Positions 47,334 to 56,911 are shown, numbered from the stretch's first letter. The stretch: DNA of 64,000 bases from Thermoanaerobaculia bacterium (GCA_017883205.1 JADGNZ010000009.1:95028-159027); one strand, 5' to 3'. Notes: a model not told the origin generated them from the letters alone. Numbers and translations: made by a program.

Positions 47334-48818
47334 TTACATGCCGCCGCCGGTATGGCAGTCGGAACAGTTGACGCCGCGCAGATCGCCGATGTCGACGGGG
47401 TGCGTGAATACAGCACTCGCACCGGCCGTCGCATCGGGCAGAACCGTGTGGCAGATCTGACAGTCTTTACTGATTTTCTTCCCATCCTTGCTGACGTGCT
47501 GATCGTCGTGACAACGGAAGCAACCCATCGACGCAAAGTGCCCGAGGTTGTCGGGGTGTGTGCGCCAGTCGACACGCATCTCAGGAAAACGGATGGCCCG
47601 GAAAATGTCCTGAATGGCGGTTGTCGCTCCGGCGACCTGTGCTCGTTTCGCTTTGTAAATGTCGGGATAAGTTTTCTCGTAGTACGCAGGGATTGCCTTC
47701 GCAATGGCATTGACGGCGGCATCCGTCGACTCATATTCCGCGGCCAGCACAGCGACACTCTGCTGTTTGATGAACGGCAGCGTGCTATCGATCTTTCCAG
47801 TGAAGAGTGCAGTATCGACGGCGCGGTCGGGCGACCGGTAAATATGAGTGGGACGGTTATGGCAGTCGACGCAGTCCATACGCCGTTTCGTCGCAGTAGC
47901 GAGCTGTGCATCCGTCAGCTTGGAATCGGCGGCCTTGTACTCGGTCACCTTCCCATTGCGGTCTTTGACGCGCACCCAGGGGATGACCTGCCGCTGCCTG
48001 TCGGTTGCGATGTAGGTGATCTCATTGGCGATGTTCATGTGCCAGTGGATGCCGCTCGTCTGACCGCCCGACGCCCCGCCGCCGCCGGTTTTGATGAGCA
48101 TACGCACTTCTTTGGGCGTGTTGGTTTCGTCATACGCGTAATGGTCGAAGACCTTCAACTGCGCGCCGAAGAATTTCGCCGGCCAATGACACTGCTCGCA
48201 CGTTTCCTGAGCCGGACGAAGGCTCTCGACCGGGCTCGGAATCGGACGGGGGTATTTATGCGCGATGACGGAATACAACTGATACGAGCCGGAGAGTTTG
48301 GAGCGTACGAACCAGCCCGCTCCCGGTCCGATGTGGCATCCCGCGCAGCCGACGTGCGCGTGCGGCGAGGCCTGATACGCGGTGTATTCGGGCGTCATGA
48401 CCTTGTGACAGGCTGTGCCGCAAAAGGCGTCGGAGTCGGTATATCGATACGCCTGGTAGCTGCCGATGACGGACATCGTCACAAACAGGATGAGACCGAC
48501 CGCGGTGGAAGCGATGATGACGCGAGTGCGGCGCTCATTGAGATCGATGTGTGGGTATTGCGGAATATCCCCGGGAGCGCGACGCCGGCGCCGCCGGCGC
48601 TCGAGTAGCATTCCGCCGATGTAGGCGAGGATACCCAGGATGAGAATGATCGGCGCGATGATCCACGTCAGAATCCCCATGTAGGGATTCGAATTCGCTC
48701 GTGTTGCGTCCAGATAGATCAGAAATCCGAGGTTGGCGAGTGCTACGACTGCGATGCCGAGACCTGCTTCACTGATTAAGTTACGCGAAAGCCGCACTGG
48801 CTTGGGCGATTCCGTCAT
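47334..48818 (-). CDS. NapC/NirT-like multiheme cytochrome c
   Basis: N-terminal TM region; six CxxCH plus one CGTACH (CX3CH). Confidence 0.88.
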   Translation of the reverse strand: MTESPKPVRLSRNLISEAGLGIAVVALANLGFLIYLDATRANSNPYMGILTWIIAPIILILGILAYIGGMLLERRRRRRRAPGDIPQYPHIDLNERRTRVIIASTAVGLILFVTMSVIGSYQAYRYTDSDAFCGTACHKVMTPEYTAYQASPHAHVGCAGCHIGPGAGWFVRSKLSGSYQLYSVIAHKYPRPIPSPVESLRPAQETCEQCHWPAKFFGAQLKVFDHYAYDETNTPKEVRMLIKTGGGGASGGQTSGIHWHMNIANEITYIATDRQRQVIPWVRVKDRNGKVTEYKAADSKLTDAQLATATKRRMDCVDCHNRPTHIYRSPDRAVDTALFTGKIDSTLPFIKQQSVAVLAAEYESTDAAVNAIAKAIPAYYEKTYPDIYKAKRAQVAGATTAIQDIFRAIRFPEMRVDWRTHPDNLGHFASMGCFRCHDDQHVSKDGKKISKDCQICHTVLPDATAGASAVFTHPVDIGDLRGVNCSDCHTGGGM

Positions 48819-50719
48819 TATTTTTTACCTTCCACACTCGTAGTTGTCTGCGTTTCCGCGGACTCAACTGCTTTGGGGTGCTCTTCCTTGAACTGCTCTT
48901 CCGACATCTTCCCGTCGAACCATGCCCAATTCATCGGATAGACATCGGGGTCGAAAATCACATGGTAGAAGTGCCATACGAGAATGGCGAGGGTTGCCAG
49001 AATTGCCTCGTAGAAATGTACCGTGGTGGCAACGTCGATCCACCAGCGTGGGATCCACGTCGCGACGGCGACAGAGTACCAGATCATCAATCCGGTCAGG
49101 GCCATGACGATCGTGCCCCACATTCCGGCCCAGTATTCGATCTTTTCGGCGTAGCTGAATCGTCCGAATTGGGGTTTCTTCTTCGAGAAACCGAGGTAGT
49201 AGAGGAAGACGCCGATGACGTCGCCGGCGTCGGAGAAACGGAGCCAGAAGTCGCGGAGACCTTTGCGTCCTTCACGCGTGAACACCATGTAAGCAAGGTG
49301 ATAGAGCCCGATGGCGATCATGATCACCGCGGCCACGCGGTGGACCATCCGCCGCAACTGTTCGCTGGGGCCGAACAGAGCCGCGAAATACGAGTTGGGC
49401 CAGGCCAGCGCGAATCCGCTGATGACGAGGATGACGAAGCTCGTCCCCATGACCATGTGCTGGATCCGCTGATTGAGATTCATCCGCTCGACGGTGGGAC
49501 CGCGTCCCTTCCGCGCCGCCACCGCTTTCTTCCACCACACCAGAGCGTTGTGCAGCAGCATGAAGCCGATCGTGAGAAGGATCAGCACGATGTAGATCCG
49601 CTTGATCCAGGTGACGATGCGCGAGGGCGTGTCGCTCACGTCGCCGTCGACGCGATGGATCTTGCCGTGCGTGAAGTTGATCTGCGCACCCTGATGGCAT
49701 TTCCCGCACGTCTTCTGCAAATTCTTCGGGTTGATCGCCGAGCGCGGGTCGGACGATGGCAGCACGTCGTGCGCGGTGTGGCAGCTCGCGCAGTCCGCGG
49801 CGGTAGTCGATCCCATTTGCCGCGCCAGCCCGTGATAGCTCGATTCATACGTCGCCACACGCGTTCCGGGGACGCCAAACTCCTTCGAGAGACGAACTTG
49901 CGCATGGCATCGCTCACAACTCGAGCGCGGTCCGTTCACCGCATCGCCGGCGCGCGAGATCGTGTGAATGCCGTGGCAGTCGGTGCACACCGGCGCGTTC
50001 CAGTTGCCGCGGGCGAGCGCCTTTCCATGGATGCTCTCGGCGTAGTGGGCGGCAGTCGTGGCGTGGCACTTCCCGCAAGTGCGGGCAACGTTGAATTTGA
50101 AGATGCCGGAGAGCGGATCGTTCGCCGGCCGGACAGCATGATGATCGTGGCAATCCGTGCAGACCGCAGCCTTCGCCGATCCGTTTGCAACGGCCCGTCC
50201 GTGGACACTGGTTTCGTACGAGATCGGCGATTGATTGCTGAGTCCAGCCTTGGCCATCACGAACTTCTGTCCGTGACAGGCCGAGCAGGTCGCGGGAATG
50301 GCTCCGTGCGCTGTTTTCGATTTCGGATCGGATGACGGCAGCACCTCATGCGCCGGCCCGTGGCAATCGGCACACTTCGCTCCTCGGGCCACCCCCGACT
50401 TCACCGCCTTCGCGTGCAGGCTGGTGTCCCATGCGGCAACGCTGTCGGGATGGCAGGACGCGCAATCGACCGCCTTCGGAGCGGGGTCGTGCGGATAGGC
50501 TTTGACGTCGGCATGGCAGTTCGTGCAGTCGAGCGGTCCGTGCACCGATGCGGCGAATTTCTTCGGATCGACGCTGACGCTGACCGTCTTGCCTCCGCCG
50601 GCATCTTTGGTGAGCTCCTTGTTGTCGTGACAGGAGAGGCAATCGGTATTGGTAAGCTGCGAACGCACCGGTAACGCGGCTGCAAACAGAAAGACGGTAG
50701 CTATGACGAACGTTCGCAT
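48818..50719 (-). CDS. Multiheme cytochrome c (11 CxxCH) fused to a cytochrome b-type membrane domain
   Basis: 11 CxxCH counted; TM domain with NQRIQHMVMG and RRMVHRVAAVIMIAIGLYHLAY; same architecture as 41558-44470. Confidence 0.92.
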   Translation of the reverse strand: MRTFVIATVFLFAAALPVRSQLTNTDCLSCHDNKELTKDAGGGKTVSVSVDPKKFAASVHGPLDCTNCHADVKAYPHDPAPKAVDCASCHPDSVAAWDTSLHAKAVKSGVARGAKCADCHGPAHEVLPSSDPKSKTAHGAIPATCSACHGQKFVMAKAGLSNQSPISYETSVHGRAVANGSAKAAVCTDCHDHHAVRPANDPLSGIFKFNVARTCGKCHATTAAHYAESIHGKALARGNWNAPVCTDCHGIHTISRAGDAVNGPRSSCERCHAQVRLSKEFGVPGTRVATYESSYHGLARQMGSTTAADCASCHTAHDVLPSSDPRSAINPKNLQKTCGKCHQGAQINFTHGKIHRVDGDVSDTPSRIVTWIKRIYIVLILLTIGFMLLHNALVWWKKAVAARKGRGPTVERMNLNQRIQHMVMGTSFVILVISGFALAWPNSYFAALFGPSEQLRRMVHRVAAVIMIAIGLYHLAYMVFTREGRKGLRDFWLRFSDAGDVIGVFLYYLGFSKKKPQFGRFSYAEKIEYWAGMWGTIVMALTGLMIWYSVAVATWIPRWWIDVATTVHFYEAILATLAILVWHFYHVIFDPDVYPMNWAWFDGKMSEEQFKEEHPKAVESAETQTTTSVEGKK

Positions 50720-50936
50720 AATGACTCCTGCGGGTCACAATAGGCGGTGAGGCCATAGCGGACGATGCGGAGAGTCACCGCTGGCGGGTGATCGCGAACA
50801 CGCCTCTGTGTTTGACGCGCATTTCTTTGAGGGCCGGGGTCATCCGCCGCTCTTGGTTTGATCGGACAAGCGTCGATCGGCCTTTGCGCGCCCCCGATCG
50901 GCGTCACGTCGCTCGATATGAGCCGGCATCGCGCGA

Positions 50937-51000
50937 GTGATGCAGCTCACACCTCCTCATGACGACGGTCATCATTCGATGGTTGTCCTCTGACTATGTT
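50937..51000 (+). promoter_or_regulatory. Predicted CRP/FNR-type promoter: tandem dyads and -10 upstream of the YwiC-like gene
   Basis: GTGATGCAGCTCAC (50937-50950), ATGACGACGGTCAT (50959-50972), TATGTT (50995-51000). Confidence 0.7.
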
Positions 51001-51006
51001 CGGTGC

Positions 51007-51810
51007 GTGAGCGTCGTCACCGAGAACGCGCCGTCAATCGCATCCCCGCGGAAAACCGCGCTCAGACCCCTGGCATTGCCAGCCGAACATGGCGGATGGT
51101 CGATGTTGTTCGAGCCGATCGTCCTCGGTCTCCTCGTCGCTCCCTCGCCCGCGGGAGCGCTGATCGCGGCCGCGGCAGTTCTTGCGTTCCTCGCAAGACA
51201 CCCGCTGAGACTCTTCGTGCAAGACATGCGGCGAAGGAGACGATACGCACGGACGGTGATCTGTGCGTGGCTCGCACTCGCGTATGCGGGAGCGTCAGCG
51301 ACAGCACTGTTCGCTGCAGTGACGATGAGCGGATCGCGCATCCTCCTGCCGCTCCTGGCCGGCGCGTTCCTGGCGTTGATTCAGTTCGCGCTCGACCTTC
51401 GTCAACGCGGCCGTTCGTTCGCTGCGGAGATCTGCGGCGCATGCGCCACTGCGACGACAGCCGCTGCCATCGCCGTGGCTTCACACCGGAGCTGGGAAGT
51501 GGCACTTGCATTAGCGCTCCTGGCCGCGTCGCTGACTCTTCCTGCGATCGTCTTCGTGCGAGCCGTCCTGCGCCGCGAGCGGCGAACGACGACGATGGTT
51601 CTGCACGGTGCCGCGGTCATCGGAGCGGCGATTCTCTGGCAACGCGGCCTGACACCTGCCGTCGCGATCGCCGTCATGGCAATGCTGCTCCTCCGCGCCG
51701 CGATCGGCCTACAAGCGAAAACAACCCCTGCGGCAAAGATCATCGGCATGCGCGAGGCCATCGCGGGCGCCGCGGCAGTCCTCATCATCGCAGCGGGCTA
51801 CATCTCGTAG
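51007..51810 (+). CDS. YwiC-like membrane protein; GTG start proposed
   Basis: LALPAEHGGWSMLFEPIVLGLLV...LARHPLRLFVQD and many TM segments. The ATG at 50959 lies inside the predicted operator. Confidence 0.78.
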   Translation: MSVVTENAPSIASPRKTALRPLALPAEHGGWSMLFEPIVLGLLVAPSPAGALIAAAAVLAFLARHPLRLFVQDMRRRRRYARTVICAWLALAYAGASATALFAAVTMSGSRILLPLLAGAFLALIQFALDLRQRGRSFAAEICGACATATTAAAIAVASHRSWEVALALALLAASLTLPAIVFVRAVLRRERRTTTMVLHGAAVIGAAILWQRGLTPAVAIAVMAMLLLRAAIGLQAKTTPAAKIIGMREAIAGAAAVLIIAAGYIS

Positions 51811-51936
51811 ACGCTGTGGCACTCCCATCAAATTCGTGACTGTGCGACGGAGGCTCTTTGTGGCGAAAATCTACCCGTCGTAGAAAATTCGCGCTTGCCT
51901 TTTGCACCATGTATCCTCGGGGCCTGAGGACCGATC

Positions 51937-52107
51937 ATGAGCGACGAAATCCGTGATGCCGCGCCCGACTGGGCATATAAATCGATCCCGGTATGGCAGT
52001 CGGTGATCGAGCTTGGCGAAAGCCTGCCGCCGGAAGTTTGGGACGCCGTTCCGACTGACCTCTCGGCGAACCTCGACCACTACCTGTACGGCAAACAGCG
52101 AGTGTGA
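51937..52107 (+). CDS. Small (56 aa) putative antitoxin not in the ORF track
   Basis: MSDEIRDAAPDWAYKSIPVWQSVIELGESLPPEVWDAVPTDLSANLDHYLYGKQRV*, abutting the PIN ORF. Confidence 0.6.
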   Translation: MSDEIRDAAPDWAYKSIPVWQSVIELGESLPPEVWDAVPTDLSANLDHYLYGKQRV

Positions 52108-52522
52108 ATGAAAAGCGTCTTCGCGGATGCGGGCTATTGGATTGCCCTCCTGAATCCGAGGGACATGCTGCACGCGAAGGCTCGTGATGTCTCCATCTCC
52201 CTCGGAACGTTTTCGGATCGTCACGAGCGAAATGGTGCTCACCGAGGTGCTCAATGCGTTTGCGAGCAGAGGAGAGTTGCTGCGCAAGGCAGCGTGCTCG
52301 CTTGTCGAGAGTGTCCGATTAGACATGACGTCGGAGATCGTGCCGATGACGAGCAGAGGGTTCGACCAAGGGCTGGAACGCTACCAGCGCCGCTCCGACA
52401 AGACCTGGGGCCTGACCGACTGCACCTCGTTTGTGATCATGGAACAGCACAGAATCAAGGCAGCGCTCAGCGGTGACCGAGACTTTCAGCAGGCGGGGTT
52501 CAAGGCGTTGCTGGTCGATTAG
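52108..52522 (+). pseudogene. PIN-domain toxin with apparent frameshift
   Basis: MKSVFADAGYWIALLNPRDMLHAKARDVS in one frame, continuing as SERFRIVTSEMVLTEVLNAFASRGEL...WGLTDCTSFVIMEQHRIKAALSGDRDF in another; shift near 52185-52205. Confidence 0.8.
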
Positions 52523-52591
52523 ACTCATGCCATTGCGCGTCGCGCTGGTCGAGAACGCTAGAGTGCGGTTGCCCCGGATTGAACGAGTCGA

Positions 52592-52655
52592 GTGACGCGC
52601 ATCACCACCCGGCATGACGGGCGTCATCAGTCGATGGTCACGGCAAAACTATCGT
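52592..52655 (+). promoter_or_regulatory. Predicted CRP/FNR-type promoter of PFOR: tandem dyads and -10
   Basis: GTGACGCGCATCAC (52592-52605), ATGACGGGCGTCAT (52614-52627), TATCGT (52650-52655). Confidence 0.72.
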
Positions 52656-52662
52656 TCTTGGC

Positions 52663-55600
52663 ATGACAGTCCTCGCCGAAAAACCGACGTCATTCGCCCC
52701 TTTGCCGCAACCAGCCAAACCGCTCGTCGCGATGATCGACGGCAACGAAGCCGCGGCTCGCGTGGCGTATGCGATGAGCGAGGTGATCGCCATCTATCCG
52801 ATCACGCCCGCTTCGAACATGGGTGAGTGGGCCGACGACTGGGCGGCGCAGAAGCGGCCGAATCTCTGGGGCACCGTCCCGAGCGTCGTGGAGATGGAGA
52901 GCGAAGCGGGAGCGGCGGGAGCGGTTCACGGCGCGCTGCAGACGGGATCGCTGGCGACGACGTTCACTGCGTCGCAGGGATTGCTGCTCATGATTCCGAA
53001 CATGTACAAGATCGCCGGCGAACTGACGCCGGCTGTCTTTCACGTCGCGGCGCGGTCGCTGGCCACGCACGCGCTCTCGATCTTCGGCGATCACAGCGAC
53101 GTGATGGCGGCGCGCGGCACGGGATGGGCGATGCTCTGCTCGGCCAGCGCGCAGGAGGCGCACGACCTCGCCCTCATCGCGCACGCGGCGACGTTGGAGT
53201 GCCGCATCCCGTTCCTTCACTTCTTCGACGGATTTCGCACCTCGCACGAGATGGCGAAAGTGACACTGCTGAACGACGATCAGCTGCGCTCGATGATCGA
53301 CCTCGAGCTCGTCTTCGATCACCGTTCGCGCGCTCTCACGCCCGACCATCCGGTCATGCGCGGCACCGCGCAGAATCCTGACGTCTTCTTTCAGTCGCGC
53401 GAGCGGGCCAACCAGTTCTACACCGAGTGTCCCACGATCGTCGCGGAGACGATGGAGCGTTTCGCGAAGCGCACGGGCCGCCGTTACGCGCCGTACGAGT
53501 ACCACGGCTCACCCGATGCCGAGCGCGTGATCGTGGCCATGGGATCGGCGTGCGAGACGATCGGCGAAACGGTCAATGCGCTGAACGCGTCAGGCGAAAA
53601 CGTCGGCGTCGTCAACGTGCGGCTCTTCCGTCCGTTCGACGTCGCGCGCTTCGTGCGTTCGCTGCCGGCGAGCGTTCGGGCGATTGCCGTTCTCGATCGC
53701 ACCAAAGAACCGGGAAGCGCCGGTGAGCCGCTCTACCTCGACGTCGTCACCGCGCTGCACGAGGCCGGCCGCCGCATCCCGACCGTCATCGGTGGCCGCT
53801 TCGGTCTCTCCTCGAAGGAATTCACGCCGGCGATGGCCAACGGCGTCTTCGACGAACTAAACGCCGCGCATCCCCGCCAGCACTTCACCGTCGGCATCCA
53901 CGACGACGTCACCGGGCTGAGCATCGCCTTCGATCCGTCGTTCACCGTCGAGCGCGACGATGTGGTGCGCGCGATGTTTTACGGGCTCGGCTCCGACGGA
54001 ACGGTCGGCGCAAACAAGAACAGTTGCAAGATCATCGGCGACACCGGCCGTTACGCGCAGGGCTATTTCGTGTACGACTCGAAGAAGGCCGGCGCGGTGA
54101 CCGTTTCGCACCTCCGCTTCGGGCCCGATCCGATCCACGCACCGTACTTGATCGATCGCGCCTCACTTGTAGCTTGCCATCAGGCCTCGCTCATGCAGCG
54201 GAACGACGTGCTCAAGAATCTGGCTCACGGTGGCACGTTCCTGCTCAATGCTCCGATCACCTCTTCCGATGAGCTGCCCGTGCACATCCGCACCACGCTC
54301 GCGGAAAAAGAGGCGCGGCTTTTCGTGATCGATGCCACGCGCGTGGCGCGCGAGTCGGGCATGGGCAACCGCATCAACACGATCATGCAGGTGGCCTTCT
54401 TTGCCTGCGCCAACGTGATGCCGTTCGATGAGGCGCTCGACGCGATCTGCAACGCCGTGCGGAAGACCTATGCGCGCAAAGGCGAAGCGGTCGTTCAGAA
54501 GAACCTGAAGGCGATCGACGCCACGCTGGCGAATCTGCACGAGATCGCCGTCAGCTCTATTGCCGCCATCACCACGGGTCGCATCGACCACGTTCATGCC
54601 CCCGAGTTCGTGCGCGACGTGCTCTTCGAGATCATCGCCGGGCGCGGCGACGACCTGCCGGTCAGCGCCATGCCATGCGACGGCACCTTCCCCACCGCAA
54701 CGGCGCAGTACGAGAAACGCAATCTCGCGCAGGAGATCCCGGCGTGGGAGGCTGCGGCCTGCATTCAGTGCGGCAAGTGCGCGATGGTCTGTCCGCACGC
54801 CGCGATCCGCATCAAGGCCTACGATCCCAGTATCCTCGAGACGAAGCCGGCGACGTTCAAATCGCTGACGCCGATGCACAAGGATTGGGCAGGTCTAGCG
54901 TACACGATTCAAGTCGCCCCCGAAGACTGCACCGGCTGCCAGATCTGCGTCGATGTTTGTCCGGCGCGCAGCAAAACGAACCCCGAGCACATGGCTCTGG
55001 AGATGCAACCGCAGGCTCCCCTGCTCGAGTCCGAGCGCGCCAACTGGGACTTCTTCCTCGGCATACCCGAGCGCGACCGCCGCTCGATCACGCCGGGACT
55101 CATCCGCCATCAACAACTGCAGCAGCCGCTGTTCGAGTTCTCGGGCGCCTGCGCCGGCTGCGGCGAAACGCCGTACCTGAAGCTGATGTCCCAGCTCTTC
55201 GGCGACCGCGCCGTCGTCGCGAACGCCACCGGCTGTTCGTCGATCTTCGGCGGCAATCTGCCGACGACGCCGTGGTCGAAGAATGCCGAGGGGCGCGGAC
55301 CGGCGTGGGCGAACTCCCTCTTCGAAGACAACGCCGAATTCGGACTCGGCTTCCGCCTTTCGCTCGACAAGCAGCGCGAGTATGGTATCGAGATCCTCAA
55401 GCGTCTCGCGCCTGTGCTCGGCGACACCTTCTGCGACGCGATCATCAACTGCGCGCAGAAGAACGAGGTCGAGATCTTCGAGCAGCGCCAGCGCGTCGAG
55501 CTGCTCAAAATCCGCCTGCGCCGCATGGAGCTCTCGATGCGCATGCACAAGCTCGACAGCACGGACGAGCAGCAACTCCTGGCCATCGCCGACGCGCTGG

Positions 55601-56265
55601 TGAAGAAGAGCGTCTGGATCGTCGGCGGCGACGGTTGGGCGTACGACATCGGATTCGGCGGGCTCGATCACGTGCTCGCCAGCGGACGCAACGTCAACAT
55701 CCTCGTGCTCGATACCGAGGTGTATTCGAATACGGGCGGGCAGATGTCGAAGGCGACGCCGCGCGGTGCCACCGCACGCTTTGCCGCCGCCGGCAAACCC
55801 TCCGCGAAGAAAGACCTCGGCTTGATGGCGATGACGTACGGCAACGCCTACGTGGCCAGCGTGGCCATGGGCGCACGCGACGAGCACACGCTCAAGACGT
55901 TCATCGAAGCCGAGGCGTATGACGGGCCGTCGCTCATCATCGCGTACAGCCACTGCATCTCCCACGGCATCGACATGACGACGGCATTGCAGCATCAGAA
56001 GTCGATCGTCGAATCGGGCCAGTGGCTGCTGTATCGATTCAATCCCGATCGCGCCGCGCGCGGCGAGAACGCGCTGCAACTCGACTCCCGCGCGATCAAG
56101 CGCCCCGTCGAGGAGTTCATGAAGACGGAGAACCGCTTCCACGATCTCAGCGCCGCGAGTACGGCGGCCGTGCAACACGACGTCGACGCCCGCTGGCGGA
56201 TGTATTCGTACCTCAGCTCCATGCAGCCCGCACCGGCGGCGGCTCCGGAACCTGGGAAAGGATGA
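52663..56265 (+). CDS. nifJ: Pyruvate:ferredoxin (flavodoxin) oxidoreductase
   Basis: 1200 aa; IAIYPITPASNMGEWADDW; two 4Fe-4S motifs (CIQCGKCAMVCPH, CTGCQICVDVCPARS); GDGWAYDIGFGGLDHVLASG. Confidence 0.95.
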   Translation: MTVLAEKPTSFAPLPQPAKPLVAMIDGNEAAARVAYAMSEVIAIYPITPASNMGEWADDWAAQKRPNLWGTVPSVVEMESEAGAAGAVHGALQTGSLATTFTASQGLLLMIPNMYKIAGELTPAVFHVAARSLATHALSIFGDHSDVMAARGTGWAMLCSASAQEAHDLALIAHAATLECRIPFLHFFDGFRTSHEMAKVTLLNDDQLRSMIDLELVFDHRSRALTPDHPVMRGTAQNPDVFFQSRERANQFYTECPTIVAETMERFAKRTGRRYAPYEYHGSPDAERVIVAMGSACETIGETVNALNASGENVGVVNVRLFRPFDVARFVRSLPASVRAIAVLDRTKEPGSAGEPLYLDVVTALHEAGRRIPTVIGGRFGLSSKEFTPAMANGVFDELNAAHPRQHFTVGIHDDVTGLSIAFDPSFTVERDDVVRAMFYGLGSDGTVGANKNSCKIIGDTGRYAQGYFVYDSKKAGAVTVSHLRFGPDPIHAPYLIDRASLVACHQASLMQRNDVLKNLAHGGTFLLNAPITSSDELPVHIRTTLAEKEARLFVIDATRVARESGMGNRINTIMQVAFFACANVMPFDEALDAICNAVRKTYARKGEAVVQKNLKAIDATLANLHEIAVSSIAAITTGRIDHVHAPEFVRDVLFEIIAGRGDDLPVSAMPCDGTFPTATAQYEKRNLAQEIPAWEAAACIQCGKCAMVCPHAAIRIKAYDPSILETKPATFKSLTPMHKDWAGLAYTIQVAPEDCTGCQICVDVCPARSKTNPEHMALEMQPQAPLLESERANWDFFLGIPERDRRSITPGLIRHQQLQQPLFEFSGACAGCGETPYLKLMSQLFGDRAVVANATGCSSIFGGNLPTTPWSKNAEGRGPAWANSLFEDNAEFGLGFRLSLDKQREYGIEILKRLAPVLGDTFCDAIINCAQKNEVEIFEQRQRVELLKIRLRRMELSMRMHKLDSTDEQQLLAIADALVKKSVWIVGGDGWAYDIGFGGLDHVLASGRNVNILVLDTEVYSNTGGQMSKATPRGATARFAAAGKPSAKKDLGLMAMTYGNAYVASVAMGARDEHTLKTFIEAEAYDGPSLIIAYSHCISHGIDMTTALQHQKSIVESGQWLLYRFNPDRAARGENALQLDSRAIKRPVEEFMKTENRFHDLSAASTAAVQHDVDARWRMYSYLSSMQPAPAAAPEPGKG

Positions 56266-56876
56266 GGATCTCGATCTTTGCCGGTGATGTGAGCGATGCG
56301 CCTGCCGAGGCGCTCTGCACATCGACGAACCCCAGGCTGTCGCTGGTGATGGGGACCGGCGCATCGATTCGCGGCCGCGGAGGATTCGAGATTCTCCGCG
56401 CGTGCGAAGCGATCGTCCAAGCGGAACTTGTGCGTACCGGAATCCACGGACTGAGCGCCGGCTCCGTGCACATGACCACTGCCGGACAACTTTCCGCGAA
56501 GGCGGTCATCCACTGCGTCGCCAGCGATGCCGCGCATCATTCATCGGCCGCAATCATTCGCAGTTGCGTGAAAAACGCTCTCGCCGCAGCGGACGCGGCG
56601 GGTTGCACGAGCATCGCCATGCCGCTGTTCGGCACCGGCCACGCGCACTTCAAGACCGATCAGGCGTTGGCAGCGATCGCGGACGCGCTTCGTGATGCCG
56701 TGACCAAGGTCCGCCACGTTCTCCTGGTCGTCCGCGACCCCGACTACGTGAGCGATGCGGTTCAAATCATGGAGCGGCTCATTCCGGGATGCGACGTGGA
56801 CGTGCAACGAGGACCGGCTGAAAACAGCGAGCGCCCGAGCCTCTGGTCGAGTTGGAGTGAGCGCGATGAGCTCTAA
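56262..56876 (+). CDS. Macrodomain (ADP-ribose-binding fold) protein
   Basis: FAGDVSDAPAEALCTSTNPRLSLVMGTGASIRGRGG and CTSIAMPLFGTGHAHF; ATGA overlap with PFOR. Confidence 0.82.
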   Translation: MRISIFAGDVSDAPAEALCTSTNPRLSLVMGTGASIRGRGGFEILRACEAIVQAELVRTGIHGLSAGSVHMTTAGQLSAKAVIHCVASDAAHHSSAAIIRSCVKNALAAADAAGCTSIAMPLFGTGHAHFKTDQALAAIADALRDAVTKVRHVLLVVRDPDYVSDAVQIMERLIPGCDVDVQRGPAENSERPSLWSSWSERDEL

Positions 56877-56911
56877 GACTCGCAGACAGCAGATGCCCTC
56901 GGGAGGATGCG

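Noticed and set aside
50720-50936. Matching CRP/FNR promoter for the minus-strand cytochrome operon
   Set aside because: No nTGA-N6-TCAn with a correctly spaced -10 found on the minus strand; shared control through the 50937-50972 dyads remains possible but unproven.
52108-52522. Programmed frameshift in the PIN toxin
   Set aside because: No obvious slippery sequence at the frame change; decay or sequencing error is simpler.
52690-56364. Long antisense ORFs over PFOR (271, 238 and 489 aa)
   Set aside because: Shadow ORFs of a clearly identified gene; Arg/His-rich composition.
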